Assembly (NCBI GenBank): GCA_016286385.1
Contig: JAEESO010000002.1
Span: 1-64,000 of the forward strand
DNA length: 64,000 bases
Source of the DNA: Bacteroidales bacterium
Lineage (GTDB): Bacteria > Bacteroidota > Bacteroidia > Bacteroidales > UBA932
Direction of reading: 5' to 3'
Below, piece by piece: positions 31,956-40,879 of the stretch (positions are counted from its first letter, which is position 1; every line of letters starts with the position of its first letter). The translations under genes were made by a program, and so were the position numbers. The notes under the pieces were generated by a model. It searched no databases and was not told the origin of the DNA. It saw nothing but the letters and a program-made list of their open reading frames with translations.

Positions 31956-32926
31956 TATTTATTCTCATTGACGGTTTCTCCGTCATTGCCGACCTGATCG
32001 GCAATCTCCTGCTGATATGTTGTGGTTACAAACCTCACGGCAAGGGGAAGCACCTGGGCATTTTCCTCGTCGGTTGCCGTGAATTTGGCAAATTTCACAA
32101 AGTCTGACCGCTCAAAGAGGTCTTTGAGGTCAATATAAAGCTCTTTTGAGAGATCTGTTTTCTTGAGGTCCTCAAAAATCTCGGCGGTGGTGGATTCCAT
32201 GGCGTCCACACCATAGCGGGCGGCCATATATTCCCTGAGGGTGTCCGTTACGCCGGAATAGAATGCCTTCTGATGCTCCGGTTTCCAGAATTTGTCTCCG
32301 CGGAAAGAGTCCAGTTTACGGAGGGCCCTGATGTGGGCGGGTTCTGCATTGAGAGCCTCTTCCTCAAGCTTCTTGCGGCGCTTCACAAGCCAGTATACAA
32401 GGGCGGCTATGGCTCCTGCAAGAAGGAGACCTCCGGCTACCCATGGAAAGACTTCCTTGAAAGTATAAGGGAACTTTATCTGGGGCTTTATGTCATTGGG
32501 CTGGAAGGATTCCATATCCACGGGAAGTTCCTTTATCTCAAGAGGTTCTGCGGCTTTGAAAACAAGGGTGTCCTGGTCCAGGAGCACCGGGATGTCCGGA
32601 AGTTCAATTGTGCCGCCCATGAAGGATGCAAGGGTGAGATATGCCTTTATATCATATCTTGCAGGAGTTTCCTTTTTCTTTGAAACCCTTGTTGAATCCA
32701 GTTGCCATTCCCTTACAATCACAAGGGGGGAATTATCCTCATCTTCCATCTTAAGCTGCGGAAGGGCAAGGGCAGTGCCTTCAGTTACGTTCTCCAGAAC
32801 CACGCCGTAGCGGATCTGGTCTGCGATGAGGATGGAATCCCTCTTCTGAACCTGTTCCACAAAGGCTTCCTGGGCCCCTGCGGCAAAAGGAACAAGCAAA
32901 CTTAATATGAGGAGAAAAAACTTCAT
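31955..32926 (-). CDS. Bat-operon membrane protein of unknown function
   Basis: A 323-residue protein: signal peptide (1-18), a beta-rich periplasmic part, a single membrane helix near 170-190 (VFPWVAGGLLLAGAIAALVY) and a cytoplasmic helical domain (RALRKLDSFRGDKFWKP, YSGVTDTLREYMAARYGVDA, TTAEIFEDL). Proteins of this layout regularly stand between the DUF58 gene and batA in Bacteroidota. The cytoplasmic part looks like a protein-interaction module; no catalytic motif. It overlaps both neighbours, so it is surely part of the operon. Confidence 0.85.
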   Translation of the reverse strand: MKFFLLILSLLVPFAAGAQEAFVEQVQKRDSILIADQIRYGVVLENVTEGTALALPQLKMEDEDNSPLVIVREWQLDSTRVSKKKETPARYDIKAYLTLASFMGGTIELPDIPVLLDQDTLVFKAAEPLEIKELPVDMESFQPNDIKPQIKFPYTFKEVFPWVAGGLLLAGAIAALVYWLVKRRKKLEEEALNAEPAHIRALRKLDSFRGDKFWKPEHQKAFYSGVTDTLREYMAARYGVDAMESTTAEIFEDLKKTDLSKELYIDLKDLFERSDFVKFAKFTATDEENAQVLPLAVRFVTTTYQQEIADQVGNDGETVNENK

Positions 32927-33804
32927 TTTCCTTGAAACAGTGTAATGAGTCCTTTTACAAAGTCCTGGTCCGTGCTTATGTCCACGTGGCCAACCTTGTA
33001 ACGGATGAAGAGTTTATCGGCCCCAAGCGTTGCGGTGCTGAACCACTTGGAATATGCCTCACGGGTGGCTCTGGAGCCGGTGTTGATCCAGCGGGACACG
33101 CCGGATTCCGCGTCCTTGGCGTGTACAAGGCCAACGTTGGGGAGCACCTTCTCACGGGGGTCGGTGACCCTTATGACGGAGATGTCGTGGCGGTTCACGG
33201 CTACTTTGAGGGCGTCCTCGTAGCGGGGAGTTCCATCGGCCTTTACATCCAGCATATCACTGAGGATGAAGGCTGTGCACTTTTTTTTGATGGCGCCGGT
33301 AAGGTAGCGGAGGGCTTCCCCTATGTCGGTGCCGTTGTTCTGGGGCTCATACTCCAGAATTTCACGGATGATTCTAAGGAAATGGGTGCGGCCCTTTGCC
33401 GGCGGGATGAACTTCTCCACGCGGTCGCTGAACAGGATGCAGCCCACTTTGTCGTTGTTGAGGATGGCGCTGAAGGCAAGGGTTGCGGCAATTTCCGCAA
33501 TCTGCTCACGCTTTGTCTTTACCGCCGTTCCAAAAAGGCCGCTCCGGGACACGTCCACCATCAGGACCACGGTGAGTTCACGCTCCTCCTCAAACACTTT
33601 CACGTAGGGCGCGCTCATACGTGCCGTCACGTTCCAGTCCATGGAGCGGACATCGTCTCCGTAGCTGTACTCCCTTACTTCGCTGAAGGCCATACCACGC
33701 CCCTTGAAGGCAGAGTGGTACTCTCCGGCAAAGATCTGGTGGCTCAGCGCCTTTGTCCTGATCTCTATTTTGCGGACCTTCTTTATGAGTTCTTCTGGTG
33801 TCAT
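32923..33804 (-). CDS. DUF58-family protein
   Basis: A 293-residue DUF58/VWA-like protein. It begins IRKVRKIEIRTKAL-like and contains the family hallmark AFSEVREYSYGDDVRSMDWN followed by VTARMSAPYVKVFEEER, and a degenerate VWA with VVLMVDVSRSGLFG and FILSDMLD. DUF58 proteins work with MoxR AAA+ ATPases, probably as adaptors in assembly or maturation of protein or metal complexes. It overlaps moxR by one base and the next gene by 4. Confidence 0.93.
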   Translation of the reverse strand: MTPEELIKKVRKIEIRTKALSHQIFAGEYHSAFKGRGMAFSEVREYSYGDDVRSMDWNVTARMSAPYVKVFEEERELTVVLMVDVSRSGLFGTAVKTKREQIAEIAATLAFSAILNNDKVGCILFSDRVEKFIPPAKGRTHFLRIIREILEYEPQNNGTDIGEALRYLTGAIKKKCTAFILSDMLDVKADGTPRYEDALKVAVNRHDISVIRVTDPREKVLPNVGLVHAKDAESGVSRWINTGSRATREAYSKWFSTATLGADKLFIRYKVGHVDISTDQDFVKGLITLFQGK

Positions 33805-34796
33805 TAAGGAACTATAACCGCGTTAAGAACCTTCTCTATGATCTGCTCCGGGGTAACGTTTTCGGCCTCGGCCTCATAAGTAAGGCCGATACGGTGTCTG
33901 AGCACCTCATTGCACACGGCCCTCACGTCTTCCGGAATCACATAGCCGCGCCTCTTTATGAAGGCATAGGCCTTTGAAGCGGCGGCAAGTGAAATGGAGG
34001 CACGGGGCGATGCACCGTAAGAAATGAGGCCTTCAAGGTCCTTGAGGCCGTATGCTCCGGGGGTACGGGTGGCGTACACGATGTCCACGATGTAGCGCTC
34101 AATCTTTTCATCCATATACACGTCACGCACAACCTGACGGGCGCGGATGATGTCTTCCGGCTTTACCACGGCCTGAGCCTTGGGGAACTCTCCGGTGTTG
34201 TTCATGCGGATGATGAGGCGCTCTTCCTCCTTCTGGGGGTAGGAGACCACAACCTTGAGCATGAAACGGTCTACCTGGGCCTCTGGGAGGGGATAGGTGC
34301 CCTCCTGCTCGATGGGGTTCTGGGTGGCCATCACAAGGAAGGGTTCAGGCAGCTTGAAGGTCTGTTCGCCGATAGTGACCTGGTGCTCCTGCATGGCTTC
34401 CAGAAGGGCGCTCTGGACCTTTGCCGGGGAACGGTTGATTTCATCGGCCAGTACAAAATTGGCGAAGACCGGGCCCTTGTGAACCTCAAAGCTCTCATTC
34501 TTCTGGGAATAGATGAGGGTGCCGATAACGTCTGCGGGCAGAAGGTCTGGGGTGAACTGGATACGGTTGAATTTGGCGTCTACCGCCTGTGACAAGGTGT
34601 TGATTGCAAGGGTTTTGGCAAGGCCGGGGACGCCTTCCAGGAGGATGTGGCCACCGCTCAGGAGGCCGATAAGAAGGTTCTCCACAAGATGTTTCTGACC
34701 CACGATCACCTTTCCCATCTCCAGAGTGAGCATATCTACAAACTCGCTCTCTTTCTGAATCCTTTCGTTTAATTCACGAATGTTTACTGATTCCAT
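33804..34796 (-). CDS. moxR: MoxR-family AAA+ ATPase
   Basis: A 330-residue MoxR ATPase: Walker A-like GHILLEGVPGLAKTLAINTL, pore/insert FTPDLLPADVIGTLIY, Walker B VLADEINRSPAKVQSALLEA, sensor 1 MATQNPIEQEGTYPLPEAQV and the C-terminal lid (YGASPRASISL, RGYVIPEDVRAV). It heads the leftward moxR-DUF58-batA-E operon and is thought to act as a chaperone on the VWA proteins. ATG 34796 is preferred over an in-frame start at 34841 that lies in truA. Only 20 bp separate it from the divergent truA start, and no clear -7 element is seen for this side. Confidence 0.95.
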   Translation of the reverse strand: MESVNIRELNERIQKESEFVDMLTLEMGKVIVGQKHLVENLLIGLLSGGHILLEGVPGLAKTLAINTLSQAVDAKFNRIQFTPDLLPADVIGTLIYSQKNESFEVHKGPVFANFVLADEINRSPAKVQSALLEAMQEHQVTIGEQTFKLPEPFLVMATQNPIEQEGTYPLPEAQVDRFMLKVVVSYPQKEEERLIIRMNNTGEFPKAQAVVKPEDIIRARQVVRDVYMDEKIERYIVDIVYATRTPGAYGLKDLEGLISYGASPRASISLAAASKAYAFIKRRGYVIPEDVRAVCNEVLRHRIGLTYEAEAENVTPEQIIEKVLNAVIVP

Positions 34797-34805
34797 ATAT
34801 TTTGT

Positions 34806-34813
34806 TACATTTG
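34806..34813 (+). promoter_or_regulatory. -7 element of truA
   Basis: TACATTTG, 3 nt before ATG 34817, inside the 20-bp gap between the moxR and truA start codons. Any -33 box must lie within the moxR coding sequence. Confidence 0.7.
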
Positions 34814-34816
34814 CAT

Positions 34817-35722
34817 ATGCGTTATTCAATCTGTCTCTCATATAACGGGGCCGATTTCTGCGGCTGGCAAATCCAGCCCTCCGCTCCTTCTGTGCAGGCA
34901 GCCCTTGAGGGGGCTCTTTCCCGCCTTCTGGGCGGCCCTGTTGCCGTTACTGGCGCCGGCCGCACAGACACCGCCGTTAACGCCGTGGGCTACATTGCCC
35001 ACTTTGATTTTGGCGGCCCTCTGCCATTTGAGACATCAGATTTTATCTACAAATTAAATGCCATTCTGCCCCGTTCTGTAGTGGTTCATGAGGTCATTCC
35101 GGTGCCCGATGATTTCCACGCCAGGTTCGGCGCCCGCCGCCGTGAATATACCTACTTCATTCACAGGCAGAAAGACCCTTTCGTGGCCCCCTGGAGCTGG
35201 CAGTGCGGCTACCCGGAACTGGATTTTGACGCAATGAACGAGGCCTGTCAGTTCCTTCTTGGCACCCACGACTTTTCCTGCTTTGAAAAAACCGGCACAG
35301 ACAACAAAACCTCCATCTGCACCGTCTTCGACGCCTTCTGGAAACCCTACACCCCGTCACATCTCCAGGTCATGGGTTCAGAGGCAGGAGGCACAGGTGC
35401 GGGGGACTCCGTTCCGCTTCGCTCCACTCCGGCCCCTCCCACTGCCTGCGGCAGCGGGCCCCTCCCCCTACCCTTGTGCGGGGGTGCACAAGCCCCCGCA
35501 CCTGTGCCTCCTGCCTCTGAACCCTCCTACTGGTACTTCCGCATTGCGGCAGACAGGTTCCTGAGGAATATGGTCCGGGCTACGGTAGGGTCGCTGATAG
35601 AGGTGGGCCGGGGTAAGCATCGGCCTGAATGGATAGCAGAACTCATAGAGAAGGGTACTAGAAGCGAAGCGGGCGAATCCGTCCCCGGAAACGCCCTCTT
35701 CCTGAATAAAGTCCTGTATTAG
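34817..35722 (+). CDS. truA: tRNA pseudouridine synthase A carrying an in-frame insertion
   Basis: TruA makes pseudouridines 38-40 in tRNA anticodon arms. The core is intact: LSYNGADFCGWQIQPSAPSV, catalytic GAGRTDTAVNA, FHARFGARRREYTYFI, and the C-terminal RIAADRFLRNMVRATVGSLI with EVGRGK. The protein has 301 residues rather than about 250. The excess is residues 186-236, between strands WKPYTPSHLQV and YWYFRIA, which are encoded by a 151-bp palindromic element (35374-35524) and are rich in Pro, Gly and Ala. The insertion lies in a predicted surface turn, so activity may be kept. Start by promoter spacing and homology (MRYSICLSY). Confidence 0.95.
   Translation: MRYSICLSYNGADFCGWQIQPSAPSVQAALEGALSRLLGGPVAVTGAGRTDTAVNAVGYIAHFDFGGPLPFETSDFIYKLNAILPRSVVVHEVIPVPDDFHARFGARRREYTYFIHRQKDPFVAPWSWQCGYPELDFDAMNEACQFLLGTHDFSCFEKTGTDNKTSICTVFDAFWKPYTPSHLQVMGSEAGGTGAGDSVPLRSTPAPPTACGSGPLPLPLCGGAQAPAPVPPASEPSYWYFRIAADRFLRNMVRATVGSLIEVGRGKHRPEWIAELIEKGTRSEAGESVPGNALFLNKVLY
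35374..35524. mobile_element. 151-bp element with perfect 32-bp inverted arms inside truA
   Basis: The left arm (35374-35405, starting GGGTTCAGAGGCAGGAGG) is the exact reverse complement of the right arm (35493-35524, ending CCTCCTGCCTCTGAACCC). The 87-bp centre holds two small hairpins, CTGCC/GGCAG and CTTGTGC/GCACAAG, and is C-rich. It has no coding capacity of its own but is read through in frame by truA. No target-site duplication is obvious. Size and arms resemble a MITE or a selfish palindromic element. Confidence 0.85.
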
Positions 35723-35723
35723 G

Positions 35724-37004
35724 CTACCAGATGGATTTTGAGCTGCTTTCTGCGGTGTCTTGGAACTCTGCGGGAACGTTGGCAAAGAAGTTGAAGCCGG
35801 TGCGCTGCTCTATGGCATCAATGGACGTGCGGTATTTGGCGTTATCATAGTCTGATGTGCTGTGGGCCACATTCTCAAAGAGGTAGGCGCAGCCCTTTGC
35901 GGCAGTCATGTTGCCGGAAGAGTCAAAGCTGCACTTCATCAGGAGCTTGTAGAAGTGGCTGGGGCAGGGAACTGAGAAACTTGGAAGAGCAACACCGTCC
36001 TCGAAGAGAAGACCCACGGTCACATACAGGGTGTCCCTTCCTGAAGGGGCCGATGAAACCACCTTCTGCTCCAGTTTTTCCCATATTGCACCGTTGAAAC
36101 CGTTCTGCTGCTGGAGGGCCTGGTTGGTAGCATAGAATGTCTGCTTGTTGGCATCCGTGCAGGCCTGCCTATAGTTGGAAGCAACCAAATGCCCGCGGCT
36201 GTAGCCGTTGGAGGATGACTCCTGCTGCCAGGACGAGGGAACGCCGGGGTCCCAGTTGCTGGAGAAATTACCTGTGCGTCCCAGTCCGTTGTCGGGATAG
36301 GCATCCTTGTGCATCACAAAGGCGTTCCAGAGGGATGCTTTCTTGGTTTTGTCCACAAGGATGGTGTAATTGCGGTACTGCCTACCGCTGTAGGAATATG
36401 TATGCGTAACCACCATCTGGTCCTCGTTGGTGGTAAGGTAGTTGTAGTACTTTGTGCTGCCGAATTTCTCCTTACCGGAGCCGCTGCTGGCATCTGTCCT
36501 CAGTAGGCTTATGGCGGGAATCTCATAGCCGCCAAGGTACTGCAGGCCGGAAACAGGCTGGGAATTATCGCCGGAGCCGGGACCGGGACCAGGGGTGTCT
36601 CCTCCGGTTGTGGTGAAGGACTGCACACCGCCTTCAACATCTACATATTTGCCGCTGGCACTGTCCATGACCGTCACATAGGCTTTGAAGAAGTACGTCT
36701 TTCCAGGCTCCAGGCTGGAAAGGGTGGCGGTGAAATCGGCAGTCTGGTCAGAACTGCTGTTTAGGCCAAGCTGCTCTGTCATGGAGGATTCCGAAGTTCC
36801 CCAGTAAAAACCGTGGTCGCGGACCTCAGTGGTGACTCCGGAATATCGGCCCGAAAGAACTGCCGATGTGTTTGTAACCTCAGCGGCTCTCCAGGTGACC
36901 ACTTTCACGGATTCCTGGCTCTGGGGCTGCTGCGCCTGGGTGCAGGATGCGGCGGCAATCCATACGGCCAGGATAACGGGGAACTTTTTCACGAGACCTT
37001 TCAT
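35724..37004 (-). CDS. DNA/RNA non-specific endonuclease lipoprotein (NUC1 type)
   Basis: A 426-residue secreted protein. Signal peptide with Cys21 (ILAVWIAAASC) suggests a lipoprotein. A fibronectin/Ig-like domain spans about 38-135 (AAEVTNTSAVLSGRYSG, LEPGKTYFFKAYVTV), followed by a Gly/Pro/Asp linker (TPGPGPGSGD) and a betabetaalpha-Me nuclease domain. The usual DRGH is SRGH in NGYSRGHLVAS, keeping the catalytic His; the metal-binding Asn is in TFYATNQALQQQNGFN. Such enzymes cut DNA and RNA non-specifically, here probably on the cell surface for nutrient use or biofilm DNA. Paralogue of the adjacent upstream gene, 4 bp away. Its 3' end nearly meets truA. Confidence 0.9.
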   Translation of the reverse strand: MKGLVKKFPVILAVWIAAASCTQAQQPQSQESVKVVTWRAAEVTNTSAVLSGRYSGVTTEVRDHGFYWGTSESSMTEQLGLNSSSDQTADFTATLSSLEPGKTYFFKAYVTVMDSASGKYVDVEGGVQSFTTTGGDTPGPGPGSGDNSQPVSGLQYLGGYEIPAISLLRTDASSGSGKEKFGSTKYYNYLTTNEDQMVVTHTYSYSGRQYRNYTILVDKTKKASLWNAFVMHKDAYPDNGLGRTGNFSSNWDPGVPSSWQQESSSNGYSRGHLVASNYRQACTDANKQTFYATNQALQQQNGFNGAIWEKLEQKVVSSAPSGRDTLYVTVGLLFEDGVALPSFSVPCPSHFYKLLMKCSFDSSGNMTAAKGCAYLFENVAHSTSDYDNAKYRTSIDAIEQRTGFNFFANVPAEFQDTAESSSKSIW

Positions 37005-37008
37005 ATTG

Positions 37009-38937
37009 TTACTTGTTTGAGGCGGTTACATTCCAGTCATCAGGGTCATAGGTGGCCTTTGGCGCATTTGGAACGTTGGGGAAGAAAGTGAGGCCGGTGA
37101 GCTGTTCCAGATCCTTCACGCTCATGAGGTCTTCCTCGTAAACATAACGCTTGCCGGTAGAATACTTTCCTGAGCCCTTGAGCTTGTCTATGGCCGATTT
37201 AAGGTCGTTGGTATGGGGACGTACCACTGCTACGCACTGAAGTTCATCTGGAGTGCAGCTTGTGATAACCTTTCCGGTATTACCGTCCCTGGTGCGGAGA
37301 AGCACATAGTAGAACATGGTGGGACGCACTACGTCATCCCTTCCGCCGAAGCTTATTGTGGCAGGTTCTACTGTATATCCCCATCCCTTGCTTTCATATT
37401 TTTCGAAGTACGTGCCTATAACCTCAAACAGGGTGTCTTGGCAAACCTGGTCGTCTACCCAGTCTTCTACGGTATTCCAACCACCACCGCCGGTGTTGAA
37501 ACCGCTGCTCAGCTGCGGGGCTATGTTGGAATAATAGAAGACCTGCCTGTTTGTAAGGTCCGAGGCAAGGCGCTCGGCCGATCCCAGCATGTGTCCCTTG
37601 TTGCATCCGCCACCGGTGGATTTGGACTTGTACTGGATGTCTGATGGCATCTTGGGATCTTGTTTGTAGGCGTCGGTCCTGTCTACGTTCTTCTGGGAAT
37701 ACATGCTGTGCCTTGGTGCGGCCACCCAGATGGGACAGTGATATTTTGAGCTGTAGCAGGTGGTGTAGTTGCGGGCTTTGCCGCCACCGGGACCGTCAAG
37801 GTCTGTGTAATGCCAGGAATAGTACTGCGTTTTGTCGTTGGCATTTACAAGGTAATCCCTGTCACGTTCCGGGTACATCACGGGGAGCTCAGTCCACACG
37901 GGCGCACCGGAAGGTGGCGCTGCTGGAGCCAGGGTCTCAAAGCTGCGGGTGCTTCCATAGAAGTACTTGATATTATTTCCATCCTGAAGTACTACATATG
38001 CCCTGTACCAGTAGATAGTGCTGGGCGTGAGGTCCATGAGGTCCTCCTTGAAGGACGCGGCTACGTAGGATGCCTGGAGGGTGTTTCCAAGGTCTTCCGT
38101 GGTGCCCCATTCAAAGCCGGCTTCACGGATGGAAGCGTTGGCGTTCAGGAAGGAGCCGTTGAGAGTTGCCATGTAGGCCGTTTTGGGCGATGCCTCTCCG
38201 GTTGTTATCTCAACGCTCAATTCCTTCTCATCTTCCTCTCCCGGGCCAATCACAGTTCCACTGGACTCGCTCCTTCTGTACAGAGTAATGGATTCCTGGC
38301 TGTACTCATAGGTGGAGAAACGGGAACGCGAGGCATTGTACTCAATGCATCGGCCATACTGCTCCACGTTCCAGAGACACATCTCGTCATCCTCGTAATC
38401 TGGGTCCCAGAGGTAGGCGTCGCCTTCCGCGGTGCTGCTTTTCCATAACTGGTTGGCATTTTCCTCCACGCCAAGGTATCCGAATCCGCTGAAAAAGATG
38501 GTATAGAAGCTGTCTTTATGGAGTATGGTGACCTTGTAGGGATCCATGATTTCTGCCGGGAAAGTGCCGTCCTCTGAGAGATCGGCACTGAAATCCTTCT
38601 TGTTGTCCGGGCCGCCTACAGGGACTGCGTATGAGGTGCCGTAGGAGTCGTCTCCCCATTCTCCCATCACAAAGATGCCTTCAGATGTCTCTGCGGTGAT
38701 AATATACTCTCCGGCCCAGTCTTCCAGGGCTTCTGTAACTTTGGTATAACGGATTGCGGACGGCTCTTCTCCAGGATTGTCACCAGGCTCCTCACCAGGA
38801 TCTTCGCCAGGGTCTTCACCGGGTTCATCCGCGGGCTTTTCACTTTCTTCAGGCTTATTGTCTTCAGTCTTGGGCGATGGCGCGCAGGCGCTGATGGCAA
38901 AAGCCAGCGTGAATATCAGCAGGTATTTTAATTTCAT
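37009..38937 (-). CDS. DNA/RNA non-specific endonuclease lipoprotein, larger paralogue
   Basis: A 642-residue lipoprotein (lipobox SAC, Cys18) with an acidic Pro/Gly/Asp/Glu spacer built from tandem PGEDPGEEPG-like units (about 35-60). A beta domain (about 65-240) precedes a fibronectin-like domain (TAYMATLNGSFLNANAS, LTPSTIYWYRAYVVL) homologous to that of the downstream paralogue. The C-terminal nuclease domain has CNKGHMLGSAERL, again with a variant of DRGH retaining His, and VFYYSNIAPQLSSGFN with the metal-site Asn. Gene pair with the smaller paralogue suggests duplication followed by gain or loss of the N-terminal domain. Confidence 0.88.
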   Translation of the reverse strand: MKLKYLLIFTLAFAISACAPSPKTEDNKPEESEKPADEPGEDPGEDPGEEPGDNPGEEPSAIRYTKVTEALEDWAGEYIITAETSEGIFVMGEWGDDSYGTSYAVPVGGPDNKKDFSADLSEDGTFPAEIMDPYKVTILHKDSFYTIFFSGFGYLGVEENANQLWKSSTAEGDAYLWDPDYEDDEMCLWNVEQYGRCIEYNASRSRFSTYEYSQESITLYRRSESSGTVIGPGEEDEKELSVEITTGEASPKTAYMATLNGSFLNANASIREAGFEWGTTEDLGNTLQASYVAASFKEDLMDLTPSTIYWYRAYVVLQDGNNIKYFYGSTRSFETLAPAAPPSGAPVWTELPVMYPERDRDYLVNANDKTQYYSWHYTDLDGPGGGKARNYTTCYSSKYHCPIWVAAPRHSMYSQKNVDRTDAYKQDPKMPSDIQYKSKSTGGGCNKGHMLGSAERLASDLTNRQVFYYSNIAPQLSSGFNTGGGGWNTVEDWVDDQVCQDTLFEVIGTYFEKYESKGWGYTVEPATISFGGRDDVVRPTMFYYVLLRTRDGNTGKVITSCTPDELQCVAVVRPHTNDLKSAIDKLKGSGKYSTGKRYVYEEDLMSVKDLEQLTGLTFFPNVPNAPKATYDPDDWNVTASNK

Positions 38938-38942
38938 TAAGT

Positions 38943-40286
38943 CTAGTAACGGTTAAGTGGACGGCCGGCGGTCATCATGTTCACCTTGCGGCGGACCTCG
39001 TCAAGGACCATCTTGTGGGCTATGCGCTCTGCGGTCTGCTGCTCCGTGGGCTCCTTGGCAGTGATGGCGTCAAAGTGGTCCGATGCGCTCTGGAGAACGG
39101 TGTCAATCAGGTCCACGATTGTTTTCATGTCCTTCTCCTCAAAGCCGCGGGAAGTGACTGCGGGGGTGCCTACGCGGAGGCCGCTGGTTGCAAAGGCGCT
39201 GCGGGTGTCGAAGGGAACCATGTTCTTGTTCACGGTAATATCGGCCCTGACAAGTTCTTTTTCCGCCACGCGGCCGGTAAGATTCTCAAACTTACCCCTT
39301 AAGTCAATGAGCATGAGGTGGTTATCCGTGCCGCCGGAGATGATCTTGTAGCCCCTGCCGATAAACTCCCGGCACATGGCGGCAGCATTTGCGATTACCT
39401 GTTTCTGGTACTCCACGTATTCCGGCTGTGCTGCCTCCCAGAAGGCCACTGCCTTGGCGGCGATGACGTGCTCCAGCGGGCCTCCCTGGATGCCGGGGAA
39501 TACGGCTGAGTTCAGGATTGCGCTCATCATCTTCACCTCTCCCTTTGGAGTTGTGAGGCCCCAGGGATTTTCAAAGTCCTTACCCATGAGGATGATGCCG
39601 CCGCGGGGGCCGCGGAGGGTCTTGTGGGTGGTGGAAGTGACTATGTGGGCGTATTTTACGGGGTTCTTGAGGAGACCTGCGGCAATGAGGCCGGCGGTAT
39701 GGGCCATGTCAATCCAGAGGATGGCGCCCACTTTGTCGGCAATCTTTCTCATGCGCTCGTAGTCCCATTCGCGGGAATAGGCCGATGCTCCGCCGATTAT
39801 GAGCTTTGGCTTGCACTCAAGGGCCTTCCGCTCCATTTCGTCGTAGTCTACGCGGCCGGTTTCAGGGTTAAGGCCGTATGCCACGGGGTGGTAGAGGATG
39901 CCGCTGGCGTTTACGGGGCTGCCGTGTGTGAGGTGGCCGCCCATGGACAGATCCAGGCCCATGAAGGTGTCACCGGGTTTCAGGATGGCCATGGTTACGG
40001 CCATGTTTGCCTGCGCACCGGAATGGGGCTGGACATTGGCGTATTCTGCGTCATAGAGGGCCTTCACACGGTCAATTGCAAGCTGCTCTATCTTGTCCAC
40101 TACCTCGCAGCCGCCGTAGTAGCGCTTGCCGGGGTAGCCTTCTGCGTATTTGTTGGTGCAAACGGAGCCCATAGCAGAAAGGACTTCGTCGGTTACATAG
40201 TTTTCAGACGCAATGAGTTCAAGCCCAGCGGACTGACGCTCCTGCTCCTTCTTGATTAGCTCAAAAAGTTGTATGTCTTTTTTCAT
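38943..40286 (-). CDS. glyA: Serine hydroxymethyltransferase
   Basis: A 447-residue PLP enzyme interconverting serine and glycine with transfer of a one-carbon unit to tetrahydrofolate. Seen: [33 protein letters not shown], the PLP-lysine segment [18 protein letters not shown] (Lys in TTHKTL), and [17 protein letters not shown]. The sequence is canonical. A TATATTTG element and a 21-nt leader precede it. It ends 5 bp before the larger endonuclease gene, so read-through is possible although no functional link is evident. Serine synthesis genes serC and serA lie 2-4 kb to the right. Confidence 0.98.
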   Translation of the reverse strand: MKKDIQLFELIKKEQERQSAGLELIASENYVTDEVLSAMGSVCTNKYAEGYPGKRYYGGCEVVDKIEQLAIDRVKALYDAEYANVQPHSGAQANMAVTMAILKPGDTFMGLDLSMGGHLTHGSPVNASGILYHPVAYGLNPETGRVDYDEMERKALECKPKLIIGGASAYSREWDYERMRKIADKVGAILWIDMAHTAGLIAAGLLKNPVKYAHIVTSTTHKTLRGPRGGIILMGKDFENPWGLTTPKGEVKMMSAILNSAVFPGIQGGPLEHVIAAKAVAFWEAAQPEYVEYQKQVIANAAAMCREFIGRGYKIISGGTDNHLMLIDLRGKFENLTGRVAEKELVRADITVNKNMVPFDTRSAFATSGLRVGTPAVTSRGFEEKDMKTIVDLIDTVLQSASDHFDAITAKEPTEQQTAERIAHKMVLDEVRRKVNMMTAGRPLNRY

Positions 40287-40307
40287 GTGGTTTTTGTTAT
40301 TGGTCTA

Positions 40308-40315
40308 CAAATATA
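40308..40315 (-). promoter_or_regulatory. -7 element of glyA
   Basis: TATATTTG on the minus strand, 21 nt before the ATG at 40286; divergent from the methyltransferase promoter 24 bp away. Confidence 0.65.
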
Positions 40316-40338
40316 GTCATAATTATTGGGAAAAACTT

Positions 40339-40346
40339 TAACTTTG
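40339..40346 (+). promoter_or_regulatory. -7 element of the SpoU methyltransferase gene
   Basis: TAACTTTG, 5 nt before the GTG start at 40352. Confidence 0.65.
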
Positions 40347-40351
40347 CTTCC

Positions 40352-40879
40352 GTGAAAGACAGAAAACTTCTTAACAGGGAACTGGGTCGGATATCGGCCG
40401 ATCAATATCGCACCACAAGGCCTTCCAGCGGCATTGTGCTGGTGCTGGACAACGTCCGTAGCGCTCATAATGTGGGCAGCGCCTTCCGTACCTCGGATGC
40501 CTTCGGCGTGGATAAAGTCTATCTTTGCGGAATATGCCCCATGCCGCCATCGGCAGAACTTAGGAAGGTAGCCCTTGGCGCAGAGGAAGTTGTGCCGTCG
40601 GAGCACGTGGATGATGCCGTGGACCTGGTCCACCGCCTTCAGGCCGATGGCTACACCGTCATTGCCGTGGAGCAGACCGTGAACTCCGTCAAACTGGATG
40701 CTTTCCACCGTGAGCCCGGCACCAAGTACGCCCTTGTCTTTGGAAACGAAGTTGACGGCGTACAACAGGAAGTTGTAGACGCCGCCAACTTTTCTTTGGA
40801 AATTCCCCAGATGGGCACTAAGCATTCGCTCAACGTTTCTGTGAGCGTCGGGGTTGTTCTCTGGGCACTAGTCCAGTGA
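40352..40879 (+). CDS. SpoU/TrmH-family RNA 2'-O-methyltransferase
   Basis: A 175-residue SPOUT-fold methyltransferase moving a methyl group from SAM to a ribose 2'-OH of tRNA or rRNA. Motif 1 is VLDNVRSAHNVGSAFRTSDA (with the N and R of the family), motif 2 ALVFGNEVDGV and motif 3 IPQMGTKHSLNVSVSVGVVL. The trefoil-knot core is complete and there is no extra RNA-binding domain, so the target RNA is uncertain. Start is GTG, supported by the -7 element. The 3' end overlaps the convergent DUF1015 gene by 12 bp. Confidence 0.93.
   Translation: MKDRKLLNRELGRISADQYRTTRPSSGIVLVLDNVRSAHNVGSAFRTSDAFGVDKVYLCGICPMPPSAELRKVALGAEEVVPSEHVDDAVDLVHRLQADGYTVIAVEQTVNSVKLDAFHREPGTKYALVFGNEVDGVQQEVVDAANFSLEIPQMGTKHSLNVSVSVGVVLWALVQ

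Noticed and set aside
35374..35524. truA as a pseudogene
   Set aside because: The insertion keeps the frame and every catalytic segment is intact on both sides.
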